DNA from: PFJX01 sp964646585
GTDB taxonomy: Bacteria > Pseudomonadota > Gammaproteobacteria > Burkholderiales > Thiobacillaceae
DNA length: 7,371 nucleotides
Direction of reading: 5' to 3'
NCBI GenBank assembly: GCA_964646585.1
Contig: CAZYEY010000067.1
Span: 1-7,371 of the forward strand
Position numbers and translations under genes: made by a program. The notes under the pieces were generated by a model. The model searched no databases. It saw only the letters and a program-made list of their open reading frames with translations, and was not told where the DNA came from. This document shows positions 1-6,313 of the stretch, piece after piece; position 1 is the stretch's first letter; every line of letters starts with the position of its first letter.

Positions 1-2
1 AG

Positions 3-1505
3 GCTCTGGGCATGGATCGCATCCAGGAGCGCGTGTTCATCGTCAAGCTGGTGAACGACAAGAACGACAAGAACCGCATGGCCGGGGATGTCCGCTTCGC
101 CAACCGCGAGCACAAGCTGAATGTGTAAAAAGCCAAGGCCATCCTGTTGGCCGCCGGTGGTTGCGTGAACATCTTCCGTCCCCGCTCCGTGGGTGAAGGT
201 ACCGGCCGCGCCTGGTACCCGGTGTGGAACTCCGGCTCCACCTACTCCATGGCCGCCGAAGCCGGCGCCGAGCTGACCATGATGGAAAACCGCTTCGTGC
301 CCTGCCGCTTCAAGGACGGTTACGGCCCGGTGGGCGCCTGGTTCCTGCTGTTCAAGGCCAAAGCCACCAACGCCTATGGCGAGGACTACCTGTCCAAGAA
401 CAAGGCCATGCTGGACCAGTATCCCCCCTACGGCCAGGCCGCCGTTCCCGCCTCCTGCCTGCGTAACCACGTCATGCTCAAGGAGATGAAGGAAGGCCGC
501 GGCCCCATTTGGATGGACACCGTCACCGCCCTGGGCAAGCTGCGCGAGACCCTGTCTCCTCGTGAAGTGAAGCACCTGGAAGCCGAAGCCTGGGAAGACT
601 TCCTGGACATGTGCGTCGGCCAGTGCGGCATCTGGGTGGGTGAGAACATCGAGCCCGAGAAGAAGAACTCCGAGCTGATGCCCACCGAGCCCTACCTGCT
701 GGGTTCCCACTCCGGCTGCTGCGGCATCTGGGTTTCCGGTCCCGAAGACGTGGGCGCTCCCACCGCCGACGACCCCGAGCTGGATGGCGTGCCCGCTCAC
801 CTGCCCCGCGGCTGGAACTGGGGCTACCGTGGCATGACCACCGTCAACGGCCTGTTCACCGCCGGTGACGGCGTGGGCGCTTCCGGCCACAAGTTTTCCT
901 CCGGTTCCCACACGGAAGGCCGTCTGGCTGCCCGCGCCATGGTCAAGTACTGCCTGGACAACAAGGATCTGAAGGTCGAGCTCGACACCCCCGTCGACGC
1001 CCTGGTCGAAGAGATCTACCGTCCTGTGCGTACCTACCTGGAGTTCAAGGACTACAACACCGCCATCGACGTCAACCCCAACTACATCACCCCCAAGATG
1101 CTGCAGTTCCGTCTGCAGAAGATCATGGACGAGTATGTTGCCGGTGTGGCCACCTACTACAACACCAACGACAAGATGCTGGAAGTCGCCGAGCAGAAGC
1201 TGGAAATGCTGAAAGAGGACGCCATGAAGATGCGCGCCAAGGATCTGCATGAACTGCTGCGGGCCTGGGAAAACTACCACCGCATCCTGACGGCCGAAGC
1301 CCACATGAAGCACATCCAGTTCCGTGAAGAGTCTCGTTATCCCGGCTTCTACTACCGGACCGACAAGAACTTCATCGACGAAGAGAACTGGAAGGTCTTC
1401 GGCAACTCCATCTACGACAAGACCACCAAGAAGTGGACCAACTTCAAGCGTCGCCACGTCGACCTGGTGGACAAGTCCAAGCTGTTCAAGCCTGCCGCTC
1501 ACTAA
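3..1505 (+). CDS. aprA: Adenylylsulfate (APS) reductase alpha subunit, partial at 5' end and interrupted by one stop
   Basis: FAD-carrying alpha subunit of cytoplasmic dissimilatory APS reductase, which interconverts APS and sulfite plus AMP together with the iron-sulfur subunit AprB. Directly visible are AprA signatures in order: RPRSVGEGTGRAWYPVWN, MMENRFVP (from base 279), RFKDGYGPVGAWFLLFKAKA, CLRNHVMLKEMKEGRGPI, EAWEDFLDMCVGQ, MPTEPYLLGSHSGCCGIW and GASGHKFSSGSHTEGR (885-923). The His of the last motif probably corresponds to the family's active-site His. About 500 residues are present; the family usually has 620-665, so roughly the first 130-150 lie off the left edge. The same frame reads AprA-like from base 3 to 125, then meets TAA at 126-128, and is open again from 129. 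A gene finder would start at TTG 147, but that would cut the flavin-binding fold and has no good ribosome site. Codons are strongly biased (AAC, AAG, ATC, GGC), as in highly expressed genes. Family identity is very sure; whether the gene is intact is not. The usual partner aprB is expected upstream. Confidence 0.93.
126..128 (+). other. In-frame TAA stop inside aprA
   Basis: The codon run is ctg aat gtg TAA aaa gcc aag gcc, giving L-N-V-stop-K-A-K-A. Related AprA proteins from memory have an aromatic residue (Phe or Tyr) before the K-A-N/K-A segment, so a TAC to TAA change of one base would explain the stop. No frameshift accompanies it, and conserved AprA sequence continues without a gap on both sides. 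It is either a recent nonsense mutation, a strain variant or a sequencing or assembly error. Confidence 0.85.
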
Positions 1506-1523
1506 GCATCAGCAGGCTCACGA

Positions 1524-1557
1524 AACCGGGCGCTCACGAGGCGCCCGGTTTTTATTT
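1524..1557 (+). terminator. Rho-independent terminator of aprA
   Basis: A perfect 10-bp GC-rich stem (AACCGGGCGC at 1524-1533 with GCGCCCGGTT at 1541-1550) encloses a 7-base loop and runs into TTTTTATTT. It begins 18 bases after the aprA stop codon. It should end the apr transcript, so the following gene probably needs its own promoter. Confidence 0.92.
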
Positions 1558-1563
1558 CGGGAC

Positions 1564-1601
1564 AAAAAACCCTATTCGCAAGGGTCTGCCCTTGCGAATA
1601 G
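1564..1601 (-). terminator. Perfect 13-bp palindrome with a minus-strand T tract; possible minus-strand terminator or operator
   Basis: CTATTCGCAAGGG (1572-1584) and CCCTTGCGAATAG (1589-1601) are exact reverse complements around a 4-base TCTG loop. Read on the minus strand, the hairpin is followed by GG and six T (the A run at 1564-1569), the layout of a rho-independent terminator for leftward transcription. No minus-strand gene is seen just to the right, so its use as a terminator would be against antisense transcription across the YkgJ gene. The right arm also covers the predicted -35 box of that gene, so an operator role is an equal alternative. Confidence 0.5.
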
Positions 1602-1636
1602 CGCTTTCAGCCCCATATAAGCGCTCCTTTCGCAAG
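1575..1636. repeat. Three copies of the 8-mer TTCGCAAG around the ykgJ promoter
   Basis: TTCGCAAG occurs at 1575-1582, inverted at 1591-1598 (CTTGCGAA), and again direct at 1629-1636. The first two are the cores of the palindrome arms. The second overlaps the predicted -35 box and the third lies around the predicted transcription start. A further inverted pair, AGCGCTT (1600-1606) and AAGCGCT (1619-1625), brackets the predicted -10 box. The arrangement fits binding half-sites of a regulator, but no regulator can be named. Confidence 0.55.
1592..1621 (+). promoter_or_regulatory. Predicted sigma-70-type promoter of the YkgJ-family gene
   Basis: TTGCGA (1592-1597, four of six consensus bases) and TATAAG (1616-1621, five of six) are separated by 18 bases. 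A start near 1628 would leave a leader of about 25 bases before ATG 1653. The preceding strong terminator makes a promoter here likely. This is prediction only. Confidence 0.45.
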
Positions 1637-1652
1637 CATTTCGAGGTTGAGC

Positions 1653-2603
1653 ATGGAACACTCCCCCTTCAAGAACTTGGCCGACGAAGCCCCTTTCGAG
1701 GTTAGTCCGGTCATGCCCACCATGCTGGGAGGCGACAAGGTCATCCAGTTCCGCTGCCACAAGGACGTGGGCTGCTGGAATGCCTGCTGCTCCAACATCG
1801 ACATCACCTTGACCCCCTATGACATCATCCGCCTGAAGAACCGCCTGGGCCTGTCCTCGGGCGATTTCCTCAAGGCCTACACGGTCCCCTTTGAAATGGA
1901 CCAGGACGGCACCCCCGGGGTGAAGTTTCGCGCCGTGGAGGGGGGAACGGCCTGTCAGTTCATGCGTCCGGAAGGCTGTGCCGTATATGAAGACCGGCCC
2001 ACGGCCTGTCGCTACTACCCGGTAGCCCTGCTGTCCATGCGCAACCAGGAGGAATTCGTGGACCGCACGGCCTATGCCTTCGTTCAGGAAAAGCACTGTC
2101 TGGGCCACCACGAACCACAGAAGCAAACCATCGATGAATACCGCAAGGACCAGGGCGTGGACGTCTACGACGAAAAGGGTCGGGGCTGGCGTCAGCTGGT
2201 CTTGAAGAAAAAATCGGCCGGCCCTGCCATCGGCAAGCCGCCGGCGGTCTCCAACCAACTCTTCTTCATGGCCAGCTACGACATAGACCGCTTCCGTGCC
2301 TTTGTGTCCAGCGATTCGTTCAACAGGACTTACGACGTGCCCCTGGAGGTCATGGCCACGCTGCTGGCAGACGACGAGGCACTGATGGAATTTGGCTACA
2401 ACTTCCTCAAGCACGCGCTGTTCGGCGAACGTTTCCTGGAAGAGCGGGCGGGGGCCTATGAGGAACGCATGGAAAGGCTGAAATCCCGGGCGGAAAAAAT
2501 CCGCGCGGAATACGAAGCCAACCGGGAGAGGCTGGAGGACGAGAAGTACGCCGATCCCGGCCGGCCCGGGGACCTGAGCTGCGGCACCAAGGACTGCGGC
2601 TGA
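1653..2603 (+). CDS. YkgJ-family cysteine-cluster protein (putative zinc/iron-binding)
   Basis: A 316-residue soluble protein with the YkgJ/UPF0153-type cysteine cluster, a family predicted to bind zinc or an iron-sulfur centre but of unproven function. Visible cysteines are C35, C41, C45-C46, C101, C109, C119 (in the typical DRPTACRYYP segment, 114-123) and C149. The family core fills about residues 33-150. The remainder is extra: an unassigned helical stretch (about 200-260), a charged, coiled-coil-like segment rich in Glu, Arg and Lys (about 262-298), and a C-terminal tail ending CGTKDCG (C310, C315) that could add metal ligands. No signal peptide or membrane segment is seen, so it is probably cytoplasmic. 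ATG 1653 is chosen because GAGG (1643-1646) sits 6 bases upstream; the in-frame TTG at 1647 directly abuts that site and lacks one of its own. Its position just after aprA suggests, but does not show, a job in iron-sulfur assembly or electron transfer for sulfur oxidation. Confidence 0.88.
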   Translation: MEHSPFKNLADEAPFEVSPVMPTMLGGDKVIQFRCHKDVGCWNACCSNIDITLTPYDIIRLKNRLGLSSGDFLKAYTVPFEMDQDGTPGVKFRAVEGGTACQFMRPEGCAVYEDRPTACRYYPVALLSMRNQEEFVDRTAYAFVQEKHCLGHHEPQKQTIDEYRKDQGVDVYDEKGRGWRQLVLKKKSAGPAIGKPPAVSNQLFFMASYDIDRFRAFVSSDSFNRTYDVPLEVMATLLADDEALMEFGYNFLKHALFGERFLEERAGAYEERMERLKSRAEKIRAEYEANRERLEDEKYADPGRPGDLSCGTKDCG

Positions 2604-3070
2604 TCGCGCTTGAAGATCACGGACAAGGCCCGCTGAATCGCCCCGGGCATCGAGGAGGCGCCAATTCCAGGAAGATGAAACCAGGAAAAGGGCGAAGCTC
2701 CTCAAATATTCCCCTCCTGGTCTGTGACCCATGGGGCGTTGGATGTTGAGGTATCGCGGTAAAGCGCTCCAGGGTTTGCTGGGCAAAGGCCGCCGCGCGG
2801 GGGCTTGCGAGCGCGTATTCCGGGCTCCATGGGCGAACGCCGGGGCGTCTGACCAATCCGACCGATACGAAGCCCACGCCGGAGGCGTGGCCCGAGTTCG
2901 GCCGCATCTTCGTTGCCCTTGACCAGCTGGCCTGCGCGAGCTGAGAGCTTTCCCGTTCCGCCATGCCGGCGCACAAGCTTTCCAACGGCGCTGAACTGGC
3001 GGAGCTTCACCACGTAGAAGGCCAGCCTACCTGCGTCCACTTCGTGTCGCCGATCCTCTCCGGGGGCATC
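2604..3070. other. Stretch without a convincing gene; probably decayed or rearranged DNA
   Basis: I find no intact gene here. The plus strand has only short frames (for example 2731-2922) with no recognisable domain and poor start sites. On the minus strand one frame is open from above 3010, hits a single TGA at 3007-3009 (after Trp codon TGG), and reopens to 2617; its product is unfamiliar. A small hairpin, CCACGCC/GGCGTGG with a 3-base loop, lies at 2874-2890 without a T tract. No terminator was found directly after the YkgJ gene. The stretch may be a dispersed repeat or remains of lost genes. Confidence 0.45.
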
Positions 3071-3163
3071 GGCGGCAACGCGAAGCTGGCTGCCATCCGG
3101 GTGGCCGGCCTCGGTCTGGTCGGCTTCATGGCCCGTCGTCGCCGGTCCGACTCGGCGCAGTAA
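3071..3163 (+). pseudogene. Remnant of a PEP-CTERM sorting tail
   Basis: The frame ends AGLGLVGFMARRRRSDSAQ followed by TAA. A Gly/Leu-rich membrane segment followed by an Arg cluster at the very C-terminus is the pattern of PEP-CTERM proteins, which exosortase processes for export and cell-surface delivery. The residues where V-P-E-P should stand, in exact register, are G-G-N-A (3071-3082), so the processing motif is lost. The frame is open only from 2945 (possible ATG at 2963, no good ribosome site), and nothing upstream looks like a secreted protein with a signal peptide. I read it as the 3' end of a former PEP-CTERM gene, joined to unrelated DNA or decayed. A real small protein of 66 residues (2963-3163) is the less likely alternative. 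Confidence 0.55.
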
Positions 3164-3183
3164 ACCCGGGTCGCACCCAGGCA

Positions 3184-3214
3184 ACGGCCCCCGCGCGGGG
3201 GCCGTTTTTCTTTT
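3184..3214 (+). terminator. Rho-independent terminator after the PEP-CTERM remnant
   Basis: ACGGCCCCC (3184-3192) pairs with GGGGGCCGT (3197-3205) around a GCGC loop and runs into TTTTTCTTTT. It starts about 20 bases after the remnant's stop codon, a typical spacing, which supports a real gene having once ended there. On the minus strand the same hairpin lacks a T tract, so it is not a clean terminator for the convergent operon, though it may slow that transcription. Confidence 0.9.
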
Positions 3215-3239
3215 GGTGGCCTACCCGGCCGGCCCGGAC

Positions 3240-4529
3240 TCAGGGTAAACCGATGACATAACGCAGTTTCCCCGAGGCGCTGCGGGGAATCTGCGTGCGG
3301 TGGTTCACCCGCAGCCCCATGGCCGGGTCCACCTGGGCGCGCAGTCCGGTCTCGATCCGGGCGACGAGGTGGGGCTCCAGCGGCGGCGTGCAGACCACGT
3401 CGAGGGCCATGCGGTCGGGCGCCTCCTGCCGCCACTGGTACTGGCGGATTTGCGTCAGACCGTAGAGCAGCCGGTTGAACACCGCCGGATGGACCCGCTT
3501 GCCGCCTGGCGTGCGGATCAGGTCGTTCTTGCGGCACAGACCCATCTCCATGAGGGGGAAGGGGGAGCCGCAGGGGCACTCGCCCTCCAGCAGCCGGCCC
3601 GCGTCCCCCAACTCGTAGCGGATGAAGGGCATGAGACGGTTGGTCAGCGAGGTGACCAGCAGACGGTCCTCGCCGTCCCGATGCATGGATTCCAGATGCA
3701 CCAGATCGGCCATCACGTGCATGCCGCCGTGCCGGCATTCCCAGGCGATGTTGGGCACCTCCCGGCAGCCGTACTGGTTGAAGACCTTGCAGCCGAAGGC
3801 CCGGGCCATGCGGGCACGGGCCTCGTCCAGCAGCATCTCGGCGGTGGAGTAGACGCCCACCAGGCTGTCCGGCATGGCCAGACCCCGGTCGATGACGTGA
3901 CGGGCGAGTTCGTCCAGGGCCGAGGCGTAGCCGTAGAGCAGGGTGGGCCGCCAGCGGCGGATCAGGTTCGCCCAGGCGGCCAGGCGTTCCTCGGAATATT
4001 CCAGGGCGGCCACGGTGCGCTCGCCGGCCAGGGCATCCGCGAGGCGCTGGCCGAAAACCCCGTCCTTGCCCACATCCTGGCGCGCGCCCCACAGGTAGAG
4101 CACCTTCTGGCCCGGCCGCCAGCCGGACAGCATGAAGCCCCGCATCATGCCGGCCCGCATGAGCTCGTGCTTGGCCTCGTCGTACCAGAAGGCCAGGGGC
4201 TGGCCGGTGGAGCCGCCGGTATGGCCGATGCCCACCCGGGCCCGGTTGGCGTGGCGCTCCAGCAGCTCGTCCAGATGGGCGCGCACCGCCTCCTTGGTGA
4301 GGATGGGCAGGAATTCGGGGCGGCCGTCCCAGTTGCTCAGGTCGCCCAGTCGATGGGTGTAATAGGGAACGCTTGCCGCGGCATGGCGGACGAGGGCGGC
4401 GAAGTCCCGGCGCTGCATTTCCAGCAGGGCGGCGCGGTCCAGGGTCTGGTTCGCCAGCAGCCGGTCCAGCTGGGCGTGGCGTTGCGGGTATTGGCGCCGG
4501 TGCAGCCAGCGTCGCAGGCTGGGGATCAT
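3240..4529 (-). CDS. Phenylacetate-CoA ligase / CapK-family adenylate-forming enzyme
   Basis: A 429-residue cytoplasmic enzyme of the ANL superfamily, PaaK/CapK branch, which activates a carboxylic acid with ATP as acyl-AMP and usually passes it to CoA. Visible motifs: Thr/Ser/Gly-rich ATP loop HTGGSTGQPL (103-112), N-Q-Y-G-C-R-E (251-257, adenine-binding region), R-Y-E-L-G-D (304-309, ribose-binding Asp), a C-P-C-G pair (318-321), hinge-like RKND (333-336) and a C-terminal P-R-S-A-S-G-K segment with likely catalytic Lys421. Length fits the family (about 430). It therefore appears catalytically complete. The substrate cannot be read from sequence: neighbours argue against phenylacetate breakdown and for a surface polymer or specialised-metabolite role, as for CapK proteins in capsule loci. 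The start at 4529 overlaps the preceding gene's stop as ATGA, with no clear ribosome site of its own, so translation is probably coupled. It is the last gene of the operon. Confidence 0.88.
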   Translation of the reverse strand: MIPSLRRWLHRRQYPQRHAQLDRLLANQTLDRAALLEMQRRDFAALVRHAAASVPYYTHRLGDLSNWDGRPEFLPILTKEAVRAHLDELLERHANRARVGIGHTGGSTGQPLAFWYDEAKHELMRAGMMRGFMLSGWRPGQKVLYLWGARQDVGKDGVFGQRLADALAGERTVAALEYSEERLAAWANLIRRWRPTLLYGYASALDELARHVIDRGLAMPDSLVGVYSTAEMLLDEARARMARAFGCKVFNQYGCREVPNIAWECRHGGMHVMADLVHLESMHRDGEDRLLVTSLTNRLMPFIRYELGDAGRLLEGECPCGSPFPLMEMGLCRKNDLIRTPGGKRVHPAVFNRLLYGLTQIRQYQWRQEAPDRMALDVVCTPPLEPHLVARIETGLRAQVDPAMGLRVNHRTQIPRSASGKLRYVIGLP

Positions 4530-6313
4530 CGTCCGGCTTGCAGCCGGGCCAGGGCCTCCGCCCAGGTTCTGCGCTGGGCTGGCAGGCCGAGGACGGCCGC
4601 CACCTGGCGACGGCGCCAGTCGGCCCAGTGTCCAGGTTCCTCCAGTCGGACCTGGCAGGGGGAATCCGGACCGAAATTGCGACGGATGTTTTCGGCGAAG
4701 GCATGGAAGCAGGCCAGGGCTTCGCCGTGGACGGCGTCCCGGTTCCACCAGTGCCGCGGATCGGCCAGCAGGCTTTCCAGATCGGCGAGGCGCGCCAGGA
4801 TGGCGCGCTGCTTGTCGGCATAGCGCCGGCCCATGTCCTCCCGGGTGGCATCCAGCACCTCGCCCACCACCGCTTCCGTGAGGGGGACGGCCGGGTAGCC
4901 CAGGTCGGTGAGGCGTTCCATGGCGAACAGCAGCACGTCGCCGTGGAACTGGCGGTCGAACTCGTCGGACAGATCCACGCAGGCACCGCGCTCCACCACG
5001 CCGGGGCGGAATTCCGACTGGCCGGTGGCCGCCAGGGTGCGCCGGTGCAGCATGGGCAGGTTGGCGGAGGCGAAGCCGGGTCCCAGTTCGGCCTTGAGCA
5101 GGCGGCCCATGGTGGGGCCGGACATGCGCAGGCGAAGGGGGGCGTAGGGGATGAACCAGTCCAGGGCCTCGGGCCGGAACACGTAGTTGCCGGTGTACAC
5201 CGTTCGCGCCGGCGTCACGCCGGTGCCGTCGTGGCGGTAATAGGTGATCCGGGTGGGGTGCTCGCCATGGAAGAAGCGGTTGAGGCGGCGGGCGAAATCG
5301 GCGAAGCAGGCGGCGTTGTCCGGCCTGCCCGCCAGGTTGCAGCGGAAGCGGTAGGTCTCGCCGCCGGCCCGGAAGCCGAACAGGTCCGCCATGTCGTGGT
5401 AGGCGGCCTCGCCGGAGCCCCGGGTGCTGGCGATGTGGCGGGGGTAGGGCCGGCCGGGCTCGGTGCGGGCCATCTCCGCCAGGAAACTGACGACGTCCTC
5501 CAGGAAGTTGCCCGCCATCACCGCCGGGGAGACGGGGGGGTCGCCCACCACCTTGCCGGTGAGGATGCGCACCGCCGGGTCGCGGAAGATCTCGTCCAGG
5601 CGGTGGAAGAAGCTCACCGCCGCCACTTCGGCATCGCCCGCCGCCGTGGCCACCTTGACCTGGAAGGTCTGGTCCGCGTCCAGGGTGTGGAACAAGGGGG
5701 GGCCGCCCAGGGCCTCGGCCTCCTCGGCGCAGATCTCGGCCAGCTTCAGGAAGGCGATGTTGCGCATCATGGCCTGGCCCTTGTGGCTGAAGCCGGGGCG
5801 GGCGTGGACACCGACGATGGGGGCCAGATCGAGGTCGGTGAGCCGGTCCAGCAGGGCCGTCTGCTCCGCCGGGCCAAAGCAGCGGACACGCAGGCCCCGG
5901 GCGGAGAAGGACTCGGCCAGGGCCCGGTTCTCCCCAAGCACCGCCGGGTCGGCGGAATCGTCGGCGAGCAGCACCGACACCTTGCGCCATCGGCCCTGGG
6001 GGTCACGGCCGCCGTAGCCAAAGGCTTCGCACAGGTCCAGCAGGCTGGAAAGGCAGGTCGCCAGTTGCCGGGGGCTGTCGGCCACGGGGATCACCAGCAC
6101 GAAGCCATGGCGTCGGTCAGGTACGCCGGAGGCGGCGATGAGATCTTCCAGACGGCGCCAGGCGGCCTGGTAGGCAGGCAGCAGCTTGTCGTCGAAGCCC
6201 CCTTCCCAGAGGGCGGACTCGGCCCGGGCGATGGCCTGGCGCTGGGCGGCGAGCCGCGCCTCCAGGTCGGCGGGCCCGGATTCAGCGGGCCGATAGGTAG
6301 CTGGGGAAGGCAT
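4526..6313 (-). CDS. Glycosyltransferase with GT-A-like N-terminal half
   Basis: A 595-residue protein whose first ~300 residues read like a GT-A-fold, GT2-like sugar-nucleotide transferase. Visible are the first strand FVLVIPVADS (71-80) with the P-V-A-D-S pattern, a second strand V-S-V-L-L-A-D-D-S (112-120), H-K-G (177-179) followed by an R-N pair, and a DxD-type metal site in HTLDADQTF (209-217), then T-G-K-V-V-G-D-P-P (252-260). Residues 1-60 are helical and charged. The last ~290 residues match nothing I recognise and may be an acceptor-specific or second domain. No signal peptide or transmembrane segment is evident, so it is probably cytoplasmic or peripheral. Donor and acceptor are unknown. 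The ATG at 6313 lies 32 bases inside the preceding gene; the next in-frame ATG is too far downstream. The stop overlaps the ligase start by 4 bases. I am fairly sure of the transferase class and unsure of its exact family. Confidence 0.75.
   Translation of the reverse strand: MPSPATYRPAESGPADLEARLAAQRQAIARAESALWEGGFDDKLLPAYQAAWRRLEDLIAASGVPDRRHGFVLVIPVADSPRQLATCLSSLLDLCEAFGYGGRDPQGRWRKVSVLLADDSADPAVLGENRALAESFSARGLRVRCFGPAEQTALLDRLTDLDLAPIVGVHARPGFSHKGQAMMRNIAFLKLAEICAEEAEALGGPPLFHTLDADQTFQVKVATAAGDAEVAAVSFFHRLDEIFRDPAVRILTGKVVGDPPVSPAVMAGNFLEDVVSFLAEMARTEPGRPYPRHIASTRGSGEAAYHDMADLFGFRAGGETYRFRCNLAGRPDNAACFADFARRLNRFFHGEHPTRITYYRHDGTGVTPARTVYTGNYVFRPEALDWFIPYAPLRLRMSGPTMGRLLKAELGPGFASANLPMLHRRTLAATGQSEFRPGVVERGACVDLSDEFDRQFHGDVLLFAMERLTDLGYPAVPLTEAVVGEVLDATREDMGRRYADKQRAILARLADLESLLADPRHWWNRDAVHGEALACFHAFAENIRRNFGPDSPCQVRLEEPGHWADWRRRQVAAVLGLPAQRRTWAEALARLQAGR

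Noticed and set aside
1647..1652. TTG 1647 as the start of the YkgJ-family protein
   Set aside because: It directly abuts the GAGG ribosome site that serves ATG 1653 at normal spacing.
1572..2786. Minus-strand open frame (404 codons) opposite the YkgJ-family gene
   Set aside because: No recognisable domain; the plus strand holds the conserved cysteine cluster with a good start and ribosome site.
3300..4823. Plus-strand open frame (507 codons) opposite the CapK-like ligase
   Set aside because: Low-complexity product, no ribosome site, fully antisense to a gene with complete ANL-superfamily motifs.
3240..5990. Apparent 916-codon minus-strand frame that would fuse extra sequence to the ligase
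   Set aside because: The first 487 codons translate to Pro/Arg/Gly-rich nonsense in the wrong frame of the glycosyltransferase; the real ligase begins at ATG 4529.
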